Positions 1 to 10,109 of a stretch of 64,000 bases of DNA are shown piece after piece. How positions within the stretch are numbered: position 1 is the stretch's first letter; each line of letters starts with the position of its first letter. Made by a program: the position numbers and the translations under genes. Under the pieces are notes generated by a model, which saw nothing but the letters and a program-made list of their open reading frames with translations, was not told the origin of the DNA and did no database searches. The DNA comes from Erinaceus europaeus (Eukaryota; Chordata; Mammalia; Eulipotyphla; Erinaceidae), in contig NC_080164.1 of NCBI RefSeq assembly GCF_950295315.1, positions 110,442,447 to 110,506,446 on the forward strand. The letters are read 5' to 3'.

Positions 1-31
1 CATTTATGATGGGGGTCTAATTTCTTTTTAA

Positions 32-232
32 TTTGTATTATCTTTATTTATTGGGTAGAGACAAGGAGAAATTGAGAGGGGAAGATAGAGAGGGAAAGAG
101 ACAGAGAGAATTCTGCTGCCCTGCTTCGCAGCTGGTGAAGCTTTCCCTCTACAGATGGGGACTAGAGGCTCGAACCCTGATCCTTGCACACTGTAATGAG
201 TGCATTCAATCAGGTGCACCACCATCTGATCC
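32..232 (-). mobile_element. ERI-type tRNA-derived SINE, short form
   Basis: Read on the minus strand, the copy starts with a tRNA-like head (B-box-like GGTTCGAGCC at about 170-180), then the conserved centre and a CTCTCT-rich 3' half ending in an AT-rich tail next to position 32. Its length of about 200 bp fits the short form seen across the window. It is non-coding and would be transcribed by RNA polymerase III from internal A and B boxes. Confidence 0.85.
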
Positions 233-270
233 CAATATAACAAGGGTATAATTTCATACCACAACCAATG

Positions 271-273
271 TGT

Positions 274-304
<31 letters not shown>
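271..304. repeat. poly(T) run
   Basis: An uninterrupted T tract of about 33 bases. It may be the reversed A-tail of a decayed retroposon, but no body can be recognised beside it. Confidence 0.9.
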
Positions 305-307
<3 letters not shown>

Positions 308-355
308 TAGAGGAATACAGTTACATTTCTGTACCATAGAAAAAGAGAATCCCTG

Positions 356-512
356 TGGTCCAGGAGACGGCGCAGTGCATGGAGCATTGATTTCTCAGGC
401 ATAAGGTCCTGAGTTCAATCCCCGGCTGCACATGTACCAGAGTGATGTCTGGTTCTTTCTCCCTCTCCTTCTATCTTTCTAATTAATGAATAAATAAAAT
501 ATTTTTAAAAAA
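356..512 (+). mobile_element. tRNA-derived SINE, type C
   Basis: The head carries the B-box-like GAGTTCAATCCC (about 410-421). It is followed by CATGTACCAGAGTGATGTCT and a CT-rich stretch, and it ends in AATAAATAAAATATTTTTAAA. The centre differs from the ERI short and long forms, so it is treated as a separate SINE type. Minus-strand relatives lie at 38205, 41790 and 45380. Confidence 0.75.
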
Positions 513-604
513 GAGAGAATCCCAAAGACTACAGACATTTCTGACACTATTAGCCTTATAGTATATGTGTTTACTTAACATTGGCTGTTAATTCTACAGT
601 ATTT

Positions 605-778
605 CAAAGGCTGTTATTTTTTTTAAGGGTATGCATAAACATCTGTTTTTTTTATTTAAGAAAGGATTAATGAACAAAAACATAAGGTAGGAGGGGTACA
701 ACTCCACACAATTCCCACCACCCAATCCCCATAACCCACCCCCTCCCATGATAGCTTTCCCCAAAGGCTGTTATTTTT
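605..778 (-). mobile_element. L1 3' end with TSD and short 3' transduction
   Basis: The body at about 643-761 is the extreme 3' end of the L1 found whole at 20261-28065, in reverse orientation. The 17-bp repeat caaaggctgttattttt flanks it at 605-621 and 762-778. Between the left TSD and the L1 tail lie a second T tract and about 18 unrelated bases, as expected for a 3' transduction. Confidence 0.85.
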
Positions 779-1028
779 AAATATCTTACTGGCTGTATTA
801 CTCTTTAATAGGTCAAACAAAGCTTTTGACATATCCTCACTTTCTATTTGTACAACAGTTCTTGATATAATTCTAGTTGAGTTGACTTTGCTCTTACCTG
901 TCACTAGCTTGCAGTTTTTATTTTTATTGATATCTTCACAAACTTATTAAATTTTTTGTCTGCTAAATTAATACTTTGTTAAAGACCTATAGTCTTTTCA
1001 ATAATTTCTTATTTTAAATAATTAAAAT

Positions 1029-1237
1029 ATCTTTATTTTACTTATTTATTATTGGATAGAGACAAAGAAAAATTGAGAGCAGAGAAAGAGATAAGAGGGA
1101 GAGATACAGAGAGACACTTGCAACCCTGCTTCACCACTTCTGAAGCATTCCCCCTGCAGGTGGGGAACAGATGCTTAAACCCAGGTTCTTGTGCACTGTA
1201 ATGCGATTTCTCATACAGGTGCACCACTGCCTGGCCC
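1029..1237 (-). mobile_element. ERI-type SINE, short form
   Basis: Full-length minus-strand copy. It has the tRNA-like head near 1237, the CCCCCTGCAGGTGGGG centre at about 1150-1165, and an AT-rich tail ending near 1029. It is diverged at several positions in the head, including the loss of some A-box bases. Confidence 0.85.
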
Positions 1238-1697
1238 CACAGTCTTAGTAATTCTAGAAGATAAATGGAAATTGTATTTCAACATAATTTTCTTTGTTCT
1301 GCTTTAAAATCACATAGTTTTTTTATAGTGAAATTTGGGTCATTTAGAACAGACACTTTAAAATCGCCCTCAGGCAAATACAAACTTAAGGATTAACTTC
1401 AGTTTTCTGCAATAACAAAGCATTTAAAACAGTTGAAATGTCCTCTGGAGTTAGAGAAAGCCATGTAACTCCAAAGAAAAGGACTAGATGTGTCAGTGTT
1501 CAAGCTTCTCTCCTGGACAGCTTTATGGTTGGATCTTTGTAATGTTGTTTCCACTAAATTCAATGAGAAGTTTACTCAACTAATATAAATAACTATTTCT
1601 TATTAAAGGAATGTTGAGATGACAAGGTGATTCACAGATAACATTTATAAATTCAATTCTGGTCCTTTTTTGTTGTTATTTCTATTTTTTCATTCAG
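1238..1697. other. unique AT-rich DNA
   Basis: I see no repeat, no long open frame and no RNA gene here. It is ordinary intergenic or intronic sequence. Confidence 0.6.
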
Positions 1698-1704
1698 GTA
1701 GCAA

Positions 1705-1712
1705 CACATACA

Positions 1713-1756
<44 letters not shown>

Positions 1757-1853
1757 CCATAGCTATAGGGTTTCCTCTGATGCCAGGAAACCTCCCCTGT
1801 GGTGCCAGGGTTGGAATGTGGGCCAAGGGCAACACAGACACACACACACACAT

Positions 1854-1915
<62 letters not shown>
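1705..1915. repeat. CA and GA microsatellites
   Basis: There is a CA run at about 1705-1730, a GA run at 1731-1756, and a longer interrupted CA run at about 1836-1915. The 80 bp between them has no clear identity. Minus-strand frames here consist only of CV and VC repeats and are not genes. Confidence 0.9.
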
Positions 1916-1917
<2 letters not shown>

Positions 1918-2349
1918 TCTAGTGAGTATTCTCCATGACCCACAACTTTCCTTTCATTGTTTTATTTAGAAAGCCATCTGTTATCTTCAAAAGATTGGAA
2001 TTAAAAGCTGTTGGTGTGACATTTACTTTCGAAAGCAAATTTCATGAGGGACCACAAGCTTAAGGACTCTAATGATTATATGCGTGTAGCATACCTCAGG
2101 TCATGTAGAGATACTGGTCTAGGGTTTTCGTATTTGAAGAACTAATTGAATCTGTGAGCATTAAGTGAGTACATGCAATTTTAGTATGGTCATTGCAATT
2201 ATACTCTTGATTGACTTATCTAGACAGATAAATGACACATTCAATTTACTTGTTTTAGTTTACAGATTGAACATGTCAATAAGGAGACATTTTAGTACAA
2301 GATAAATAACCAAAAGTATGGAATTGAGTAAACCCACAAGTATTTTACT

Positions 2350-2542
2350 TTTTTAATATTATTTATTTATTTATTATTGGATAGAGACAGAGAGAAATTT
2401 AGAGGGAGGAGATAGAGAGGGAGAGAGACAGAGAGACACCTGAATCACCACTTGTGAAACTTCCCACCTGTATGTGAGGACCAGGAACTAGAACCTGGGA
2501 CCTTATACACTGTAATGTGTGCACTTAGCCCACTGCCTGGCC
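2350..2542 (-). mobile_element. ERI-type SINE, short form
   Basis: Minus-strand copy with a TATTTATTATTGGATAGAGACAGAGAG tail-side motif split over 2367-2393 and a tRNA-like head near 2542. The central CTGCAGG is mutated to CTGTATG, so the copy is not young. Confidence 0.82.
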
Positions 2543-2904
2543 TCTGCCCATAAGTATTTGTCTGTCTGTTCCTATCTACCTGGTATGATGCCCAACATAA
2601 ATGATGCTCTGTATTTCAAAAGTCATGACACTATATTCACATACAAAAAACCTAAACCAGTGATGGCAGGCATATCTGTTCCCCACTGCATGAAATACCA
2701 GATATTTTACAAAACGGATGGCTAAGATATCCTGGTTTGAGTGACACCAATTTTACCCACTATTCATATTATTTACCAAAGCAAAGTCAAAAGTCGGGAA
2801 ATAGTGAGTTTTCATTGAAGATTTTTAGCTTTTTAATACCTTTGTTACTGTTTTAGTGAGCTATACCTAGTATATATGCTTTATCCTTGCAATATTCTTT
2901 TTTA
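2543..2904. other. unique DNA
   Basis: I see nothing recognisable in this stretch. A 68-codon plus-strand frame at 2519-2725 starts inside the neighbouring SINE and is probably chance. Confidence 0.55.
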
Positions 2905-3066
2905 ATTTTATATTTACTTATTTTCCCTTTTGTTGCCTTTGTTGTTGCTGTTATTATTGTTGTTGTTGTTAGAGAGAAATGGAGAGAGGAGGGGAAGACA
3001 GAGAGGGGGAAAGAAAGAAAGTCACTTCAACACCTGTGAAGTGACTCCCCTGCAGGTGGGACAATA
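2905..3066 (-). mobile_element. ERI-type SINE, long form, 5'-truncated
   Basis: It contains the long-form hallmarks read on the minus strand: a GGCAACAAAAGGGAAAATA-like end, AACAACAA repeats, CTCTCCATTTCTCTC and CACCTGTGAAG. The copy stops at the centre, so the tRNA-like head is missing. Confidence 0.8.
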
Positions 3067-3142
3067 TTGTTTTTTTAAAGGTGAAATTTATAATACTTCT
3101 CAGAATAATTTGGCATTAGAGTTCCATTATAAATAAATGTTT

Positions 3143-3328
3143 AGGGACCTGTTGGTGGCACACCCAATAGAGTGCACACATGTGTGAAGACCTGGGTTCA
3201 GGTCTCTGGCTCCCCACTGCAGGAGGGAAATCTCAAGAGTAGGGGGCAATGTTGCAGGCATGTCTCCTCCCCCCACTCTCTCTCTCCATCTCTCTTTCTC
3301 CCTCTCTTCCCCTCTCTTTTATTTTACT
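3143..3328 (+). mobile_element. ERI-type SINE, short form
   Basis: Plus-strand copy. The tRNA-like head contains GGGTTCAGGTC at about 3193-3203, followed by CCCCACTGCAGGAGGGAAA and a CTCTCTCTCC-rich 3' half. It is moderately diverged. Confidence 0.8.
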
Positions 3329-3331
3329 AAA

Positions 3332-3438
3332 ACACTGCTCAGCTCAGGCTTATAGTGGTGCAGGGGACTGAAACTGGGATTTTAGAGCCTCAGCTATGAA
3401 AGACTTTTTGCATATCGATTACATTATCTACTCCCCTC
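3332..3438 (-). mobile_element. tRNA-derived SINE, type B
   Basis: Read on the minus strand, it starts with a GGAGTAGATAATGTAAT head and has a TTTCAGTCCCC B-box region followed by CACTATAAGCC and GAGCAGTGTTTTAGT. It matches the better-preserved copies at 12005-12168 and 17046-17175. Confidence 0.7.
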
Positions 3439-3535
3439 TCCTTTTTCTGTCTCCCTCTCTCAACCAGAAACAGGAAGAAAAAAAATGTCAGTTTTTAAAT
3501 TTCTTTTTAATTTTATTTATTTATTTTTAAATGCT

Positions 3536-3721
3536 CTTAAATTTATTTAGAAGTTATTATTGTATAGAGACAAAGAGAAATGGGGAGTAGTGGGGCAGAT
3601 AGGGAGAGAACAGACACTAGCAGCCCTGCTTTACCATCCATGAAGCTTTCTCCCTGCAGGTGGGGGACAAGGGCTTGAATCTGGGTCCTTTCTCATTGTA
3701 AGTGATGCGCTTAACCAGGTA
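3536..3721 (-). mobile_element. ERI-type SINE cut by assembly gap
   Basis: The minus-strand copy runs from its AT tail through CTCCCTGCAGGTGGGGGAC (about 3650-3668) into the head and stops at the first N. Its 5' end is lost in the gap. Confidence 0.8.
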
Positions 3722-3921
3722 NNNNNNNNNNNNNNNNNNNNNNNNNNNNNNNNNNNNNNNNNNNNNNNNNNNNNNNNNNNNNNNNNNNNNNNNNNNNNNN
3801 NNNNNNNNNNNNNNNNNNNNNNNNNNNNNNNNNNNNNNNNNNNNNNNNNNNNNNNNNNNNNNNNNNNNNNNNNNNNNNNNNNNNNNNNNNNNNNNNNNNN
3901 NNNNNNNNNNNNNNNNNNNNN
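3722..3921. other. assembly gap of 200 N
   Basis: Exactly 200 undetermined bases. The round number suggests a placeholder rather than a measured length. Open frames crossing it are meaningless. Confidence 0.98.
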
Positions 3922-4016
3922 TGTCACAAAGTAAATCACATTTCTTATCTGGGAGAGGTGACATTTATACGATTTATAAAAACAAAAACAAAAGGTATGC
4001 ATATTTCTGGTGGAAC

Positions 4017-4579
4017 TCTAAGGCTAACTTATTTATTTCTTTTTAATTTCATTAGTGACTTAGTATTGACTTATAAAATCACAAGATAACAGGGGTACAA
4101 ATCTGCACCATTCCCACCACCAGAGTTCTGAATTCCCAACCGCCTCACTGGAAGTGACAATAGTTTCCTAGATTGCAGATACAGGTTAACTATTATTTCT
4201 ACAACCATCTGTCTATATTTGTATGTATTTGCACATTTTTTCCTTTGGTCCTATCTTCTCTTCCAAGTCACACAGACACCTATTACTACATCCAAACCTC
4301 CTTCCCTTTTTCCTCGTCTCTCTGGGTCCTGATGACATTGGAGTTCAGAACCCTTTAGTCATCTTTTCCCCTATCATTTCTCCCCCACTGGGAGTATGGA
4401 CCTTTATGGGGTGCAGAATAGGTAGGAAGTTCTGGCTTCCATAATTGCTTCTCTGCTGAACAGGGGTGTTGGCAGGTGGATCCATACCCCTCAGCTTGTT
4501 TTTATCTTCCCCTAGTGGGGTGGGGCTCTGGAGAGGTGAGGATCCAGGACACATTGGTGAGGTTGTCTAAGGCTAACTT
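4017..4579 (-). mobile_element. older L1 3' UTR fragment with TSD
   Basis: The body at 4031-4565 is the 3' UTR end of an older L1 lineage in reverse orientation, with ACAGGGGTACAAATCTGCACC and TTCCCACCACCAGAGTTCTG-like blocks. The 14-bp repeat tctaaggctaactt lies at 4017-4030 and 4566-4579, giving clean boundaries. It has no coding content. Confidence 0.85.
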
Positions 4580-5225
4580 CTTACCACATGCATTTTGCTT
4601 AATTAGTTTGGGTAGCCATATTTATTGCCGGTAGATGTGATGTCAAATAATATGACATTGAGCATTTGATTTATGGGCTAATTCACATATGAACTTTAAG
4701 AGGAGATCAAACATGCCATAAAACAGAAGAGTCTACATTCACTACTTGTAATTACTCAAGAAACTGACCAAGAAGAATGCAAACTGCTCATTTGTGTCAA
4801 TTGCTGAGCTGACAAAAAAATGAATACAACCCTAGGAGGAGGAGGACAGTTTTCAAATTATCCAAATATAAAACTAGGAGGAGTGCTGGGGGTGGACAGG
4901 GGTCATTGTGTCCCTAGGACAAGTTGGTGGTGGAAGTAATGTGAGCCATTATTTCCCCAATAAAAGGTTTTGGAAAAACAACTAAGTCAGATATAGAGTG
5001 TAGGTTTTAAATATATGATGTTGTTGGACAGAATACATATTTTCTTTTAAAAAATTGTGTAGGTGCATTAAGATCTGGCAGTTTGGCTTCTCACCCTCAT
5101 CATATAGAACGACTGTTGGTTGAGTTTCAGTTTCCATCAATGCTGAGGTATTGATGATCACCCTAAGCAACATCTTGGGAAAGAGTGGTCACTGACTTCC
5201 CCCAAGGAAAGATTTCATTAAACAT
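4580..5225. other. unique DNA
   Basis: I recognise no repeat or gene. The 63-codon minus frame at 4982-5173 has no family resemblance that I can name. Confidence 0.55.
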
Positions 5226-5372
5226 TTTTTTAATTAGTGATTTACTAATGATTAACAAGATTGTAAGATAACAGGGGTATAATTCATATAATTTTCACCA
5301 CCAGAGTTCTGTGCCTCATGCCCTCAATTGGAAACTTCCCTATTCTTTATCCCTCTGGTAGTACAGACCAAA
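5226..5372 (-). mobile_element. short L1 3' UTR fragment
   Basis: The sequence starting AATTAGTGATTTACTAATGA and running through CCACCAGAGTTCTG is the same older L1 3' end as at 19155, 53405 and 57788. It stops abruptly beside the poly(T) of the ENTR1 copy. Confidence 0.75.
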
Positions 5373-5375
5373 ATT

Positions 5376-6006
5376 CTTATTTTTTTTTTAACTTCAGAAT
5401 TTATTAAATAAACTGTCAATTTGAATAGGAAGGGAAAATTACTTAAAAATATTAACATATGCAGGAAAACAGCCCCCCCCCCAAAAAAGGGCACAGTGTG
5501 TATTATACTTTGCCAACATGGGAAAGCAATTAGGATGGCATCTGGGAGAAATAGCATAACCAGAAGTTCCACATAGATTCTAAATTCCTGAATTCTAAAC
5601 TTCATTGTATAAAGTGTCACTTGACACATCAGAACTCTTCTGGCTAAAAGCAACTTTTCTAATCTGTCGACCCATAAAGAAGCATGATCACAGGACCTCA
5701 CAAGGATGGATGCCCATATCCACCTTTGTCCCTGTGGGAAGATGGTAGCACCCAACAGATGGGGCATCCCCTCCCTGGCTGACAACAGGAGTCATGTGAT
5801 GGGGCAGATGTGAACCTACATGGGCAGAGGGAAGATCCATGCTTCCACCCCCAACAATCATTTCAGTCATCACTCTTTCACTGTTTCTCTATGCAGCAAA
5901 CCAAGGGTAACTGGCTGAACTTATGATTAGTTTTGTGGTGACAATGGAAAAAACTTAATACAGAACTGTTTTCATGTTTAAGTAATCAAAAAATAATCAC
6001 TGGCTT

Positions 6007-6050
<44 letters not shown>

Positions 6051-6645
6051 CACTAGAGTCTGTAAAAGAGCTGAGAGTTCACTAAGGACAACCTAGGAAC
6101 TACAGGCTTACAGGCTCTCTCCCTTATGGGACCTGCCCCTCACTCGGCTGGCTAATAATACTGGCTTAGGCTGGGAAATTGGCATCTCATGACAAATATT
6201 TTTACTGCAGCTGAAGACTGCATATTTAAGGACACATGGCATTTAAAAATCCAGTAAGTAGTGGTTATAAGATGCAAACAGTGTTGAGCTGGAAGCATCT
6301 TAGTGGTTCATGATTCCTGTTCTTCCTCTTTAATTTCAGAAACTCTGTCTACAGATTTAAGGATTTCAGCTACGAGATTAAATGTTTCAGCTCCAGAAAC
6401 CAGTTGCTTGATGGAGGAGTGTGCGTTGTTCATGACCATACGGAGGTTCTGTAAGGCCACATCTGTGTTCTGCTTCACCACGGTCAGGCTGGCCCCCTGG
6501 CCTGAATGCAGGGATTCATTTTCACGCTTGAAGTTGGAACTCTGAACCTGGAGCAAGCTTATTTCCCGCTTCAGTTTCATGACGTGATTTTCTGCCTTCA
6601 CATCCCGTTTGGTCATCAGCTCCAGGTTTTGCTCCACCAAGGGCC
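5376..6645 (-). pseudogene. ENTR1: 5'-truncated processed copy of ENTR1 (SDCCAG3)
   Basis: On the minus strand the frame from 6640 to 6308 encodes 110 residues that I recognise as the C-terminal coiled-coil end of endosome-associated trafficking regulator 1. Landmarks are VEQNLELMTKR, LKREISLLQ, SGQGASLTVVKQNTDVALQN, MNNAHSSIKQLVSGAE and the end SEIKEEEQES. No stop interrupts it. The stop at 6308-6310 is followed by about 920 bp of 3' UTR-like sequence, an AATAAA (minus strand, about 5402-5407) and an A tract (T run near 5380-5390). The lack of introns, the 3' A-tail and the abrupt 5' end next to a SINE mark it as an L1-mobilised mRNA copy. The parent protein acts in endosome-to-membrane sorting and cytokinesis. 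This fragment lacks the start and is unlikely to be expressed as protein. The gene name comes from recalled similarity and was not searched. Confidence 0.82.
6010..6049. repeat. CA microsatellite
   Basis: About 20 CA units lie inside the 3' UTR part of the ENTR1 copy. It may be inherited from the parent transcript or may have expanded after insertion. Confidence 0.9.
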
Positions 6646-6651
6646 CAGGCC

Positions 6652-6806
6652 CAAGTCTCTAGTCCCTACCTGCAGGTAGAAATCTTCAAGAGTGGTGAAG
6701 CAAGGCTACAGGTGTCTCTCCCTGTTTCTCTTACTTTATTTTCCCCTCTCTCTCTCAATTTCTCTCTGTCTCTATGCAGTAATAAATAAAAAATAAAATA
6801 TTGGGG
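6652..6806 (+). mobile_element. ERI-type SINE, short form, 5'-truncated
   Basis: It begins just before CCCTACCTGCAGGTAGAAATC and continues through GTGGTGAAGCAAGGCTACAGG and the CTCTCTCAATTTCTCTC stretch to AATAAATAAAAAATAAAATA. The tRNA-like head is missing, probably cut at the junction with the ENTR1 copy. Confidence 0.85.
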
Positions 6807-7233
6807 GGGGGAATTGCTACAGCTACCATAAGTACCCACCAGTCTGGTTAGTTAGCAAGACTTTCCACTAGCAACAATGATGAAGGTTCAGATGATTTAT
6901 TTTCTAGTAACAAAGCTAAAAATCCTATGTAACAGTAACTGTATGTGGTATTAGTATGAAGATAAGTTTTATATGCACTGAAAAACCAAAAACAGGTGCC
7001 TCACTTGATGTAGTTGCAGTGGTCGGATCTCTGTGCCAATTGATAGAGGATGCTTTATACTGCAATTCAAGTTTATGGAGGATACAGATGCTTGAAACAT
7101 TTTGTATATCAGGAAAAAAAAGATTAAGGTACAATTTATGATGAACAGATTGAAATTATTTATTTACTTATTGCATAGGAAAGAGAGAAGCTGAGGGATG
7201 AAGGGGAGATAGTTGAGAGAGAGAAAGAGAGAC

Positions 7234-7723
7234 AGAGAGTGCTGGGAAATTGTGCTGATGCAGTCACATCTGCCATGTTGTCCCCTCAGGCTATTGCTAG
7301 TTCCCTCGAGAGTTGGGACATTCTCTGAGTGCCTGTTCAGCCATGTTGTGCCCTCAGGGCATTGTCTATATCCCCCGATGTTTGGAGTGCTTTGGTTACT
7401 CCTCCCCCCTCCCATTCTCATGAGAGTCATTATCCTATCCTGGAGTGCTATGGTTACTCCTCCCCTTTCCCATTCTCACGAAAGCTACTCCTATAAAAGC
7501 CCTTCTTCTTCCGCACCTCGTTCTCTTGCCAGCGCTTCACTCCGGTGTTCAGACGCAGGAAAGGTTACTATGTGAGGCGGCCATTTTCGCTATCTCCACA
7601 TGGCCCAACCTGCCTCTCTAGCACCCAACTCTGAGGTGCCAGTGCAAATAAAGATTTGTGTTTCCTCTTTGCTCCAGACCCCCTCTCTCTCTTCTCCGCA
7701 GCCCGCTCACAACAACAAGAGAG
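7234..7723 (+). mobile_element. solo LTR of an endogenous retrovirus
   Basis: The LTR at 7240-7717 (478 bp) starts with TG and ends with CA. It is flanked by agagag at 7234-7239 and 7718-7723, although the flank is GA-rich, which weakens that evidence. Inside it are a TATA box (TATAAAA, 7492-7498) and a polyadenylation signal (AATAAA, 7647-7652) in the order U3-R-U5. A near-duplicate of about 43 bp (around 7385-7429 and 7441-7485, GGAGTGCT-TGGTTACTCCTCCC) looks like a retroviral enhancer repeat. No internal viral genes remain, as expected after LTR-LTR recombination. Confidence 0.82.
7492..7498 (+). promoter_or_regulatory. TATA box of the solo LTR
   Basis: TATAAAA lies 149 bp upstream of the LTR polyadenylation signal and just downstream of the duplicated enhancer-like block. 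The layout fits a U3 promoter. Activity cannot be judged from sequence. Confidence 0.65.
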
Positions 7724-8032
7724 AGAGAGAGAGTGAAGAGAAGAGAACTGAAGACTTGCTTTGACATTTGCAAAAGCTCCTAGCTGCAGATGGGGACCAA
7801 GGGCTTGAACCTAGATCCTAGTGCAGTTCCTTGTGCTTAGTACTACGTGCACTTAACTGGGTGTACCACTGCCAAGCACACCCCAATTTAGATAGTAAAT
7901 TTTTAATATCTAATTTGTGTTTTGTAAACATATACATGACAGGAAAAGGAAAAAATGATCTCGTATTAAGTTACTACAGTTAATACAAGACTACCCCAGT
8001 TCTTTCTCCTGTCCATTCCTGATAAATAATTC

Positions 8033-8288
8033 TTTTTTAATTTTTTAAATTTTTTTCCCTTTTGTTGTCCTTGTTTATAGTCATTGTTATTATTGGATAG
8101 GACAGAGAGAAATGGAGAGAGCAGGGTAAGGCAGAGTTGGGGAGAGAAAGATAGACACCTGCAGACCTGCTTCACCACCTGTGAAGTGACACCCCTGCAG
8201 GTGGGGAACCGGAGGCTCGAACTGGGTTCCTTACGCAGTCCCCTGTGCTTCGCACCATGTGTGCTTAATGCTCCACCACCTGGCTCCC
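8033..8288 (-). mobile_element. ERI-type SINE, long form
   Basis: Minus-strand copy. The tail side has TTTTCCCTTTTGTTGTCC, and the centre has CACCACCTGTGAAGTGACACC and CTGCAGGTGGGG. The head ends near AGCCAGGTGGTGGAGC (minus) at about 8270-8285. It is nearly full length. Confidence 0.87.
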
Positions 8289-8599
8289 CTGATCAATAGT
8301 TCTTATAGACAGCGAGAGTAACTATAAATGATAATCTAACAAGACATACAACATTCTGATTTTTCAGACATCTACATTTTTCCTTATTCTTTCAAAATGA
8401 TACACATAGGTTTTAATTACGAGTTGATGTTATTAGTTGTAATGCTGTACATCTGTAACTTTCTTGAGAGTTAGATTAAATAAGTTAATGATTAATTTAA
8501 AGCAGATATTTGAGTTTCATTGAGATGTCAAGGAATGATCTGATTAAGAAAATTATAGAACAACTTCCCACAATTTGTAAAGTTCTCTATATTTTCTTT

Positions 8600-8842
8600 T
8601 ATTTGTTTACTTTGTTGCCACTAGGGCTATTGCTGAAGATCAATTCAGCAGTGCCTTTTGCATTTTTTTTTTTTTTAAGACAGAGTGAAATTGAGAGGGA
8701 TGTAGGGAAAAGAGGGAAAGAGAAGGAGAGGCACCTGCAGTAGTTTCTCCACCCATGAAGCTTCCATTCTGCATGTGAGCACAGGTGACTTGAACCTATG
8801 TCCTTACACATGGTTTCAAGGTGTACCACCACCAGACCCCCA
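8600..8842 (-). mobile_element. ERI-type SINE, mixed tail
   Basis: A minus-strand copy whose 3' end has the GCCACTAGGGCTATTGCTGA block (8618-8637), the reverse of the long-form terminal domain. Its middle and head follow the short form. A poly(T) run at 8664-8677 separates the parts. Confidence 0.7.
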
Positions 8843-8862
8843 GAGATCTCCATCTTTTTTCT

Positions 8863-8865
<3 letters not shown>

Positions 8866-8902
<37 letters not shown>

Positions 8903-8912
8903 TTTTTTTTTT
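8866..8912. repeat. CTTT microsatellite
   Basis: About eleven TTTC units followed by a T run. Confidence 0.9.
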
Positions 8913-8939
8913 CCTGTTTTCTACTGCAGAGTAATTTCT

Positions 8940-9915
8940 GGACATTGTAACAAGAGCTGAAAAATTTCCCTAGTTACTTAACTAAGTAAAGTACTTTAAG
9001 TTTCCTGGGCTGTGATAAAGAATAGGGTGCAATGAAGAATGGAATTCAGCTGAGAATTTTTAAAGTACAAAGAACAGATAATGTTCAGATTTAATCAAGC
9101 TTTGTATTTTAATCGATTTGAAGACAAGGACACAAATTCCTTTGTTTGCTGTTCCCTGTCTTGAAGTAGTCTCCTGGGAAGAAATCCTTAAAGTGTTTTC
9201 TGTAAATGTGGAATTAACAAGGCAAAACTAAAGTCACTTAGGCTTGCCTCATAAATGGTGGCTATTGACTGAATTGTCTAGAGAAAGGTCTAATTTGCTT
9301 CTCTGATTGTCTAAAAATTTAACCTTCTCTATTTCCCAATTGGAAAATATTGGTTCAGCTTTGTCAACAGATTTAATGCCAATCAAATAAAAGTGCAGTT
9401 TCATTAAAAAATATTGTTGTGACAAAAACAGTGCTCATGTATATAAAAATTTAGAATCCTGAAATGCAATTTCAGCTTAAGAGAAATTTGAATATTTATG
9501 TCAAATTTGTCTATACAAAGTTGTACTTTTCTATTTAGAAATAAAGTGATTGTGGAAAATCATGCCACTTTTTGAACTTAAAAGTTTGAATCTTGAAAGA
9601 GATACTAAAAAAGCAGATTTTCTTCATGAGACGTCAATTTTTAGAAGCCATCAAAGACTCATTTTTTCTTGTTTTTATTGAAGAATGGGTAATAACACTT
9701 CACCAAAATTAGTACAGTTATTTTTTTACATCTAAGTAATTTAGGATTTCTTAGATTCAATTAACTTTTATGTTCCAGCATGATTAACTATGGTGACTGC
9801 TAATATGAAAGTTATGTGTTACTTGGTATCTAGAGTTCCATTGTAATTAACACTCCAGTAAAATAATCTTTTATTTTCGGAGTGATAAATAAACCCTGTT
9901 GTTGTCAATTAGAAT
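8940..9915. other. repeat-free AT-rich interval
   Basis: Nearly 1 kb without any recognisable SINE, L1 or microsatellite, which is unusual here. It has no long open frame. It could be ordinary unique DNA or a conserved non-coding element, and sequence alone cannot decide. Confidence 0.55.
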
Positions 9916-9917
9916 TA

Positions 9918-10107
9918 AAAAAATATTTTTATTTATTTATTAGTGGTTAGAGACAGAGAGAAATTGGGGAGGAGAGGGAGATAGAAAGGGAGAGAGACAC
10001 CTGTAGCCCCACTTTACCACCCCTGATGCTTTCCCCCTGCAGGTGGGGAGCAGGGGCTTTAACCTGGGGCCTTGCTCACTGTAATGTGTGCTACTGCTTG
10101 GCCCCAT
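9918..10107 (-). mobile_element. ERI-type SINE, short form
   Basis: Minus-strand copy with TTTATTAGTGGTTAGAGACAG on the tail side, CCCCCTGCAGGTGGGGAGCAG in the centre and a somewhat shortened head ending in GGCCCC (about 10100-10105). Confidence 0.83.
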
Positions 10108-10109
10108 TC

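Larger units (their letters stand above)
7150..7885 (-). mobile_element. ERI-type SINE split by a solo LTR
   Basis: The tail half is at 7150-7239 and the head half at 7718-7885, both on the minus strand. Together they make one short-form SINE. The intervening 478 bp are the LTR described separately, so the SINE is the older of the two. Confidence 0.85.

Noticed and set aside
3617..4046. Three frames of 114-123 codons around the assembly gap
   Set aside because: Most of their residues are undetermined because the frames cross the 200 N.
6303..6545. 80-codon plus-strand frame
   Set aside because: It is the antisense shadow of the ENTR1 C-terminal coding part, which has the recognisable protein.
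5376..6645. A functional ENTR1 gene
   Set aside because: There are no introns, the start is missing, and it has an A-tail next to a SINE junction. It is a processed copy.
7213..7575. 120-codon plus-strand frame
   Set aside because: It lies across the LTR U3 region and part of a SINE. There is no protein resemblance, and such frames are common in LTRs.
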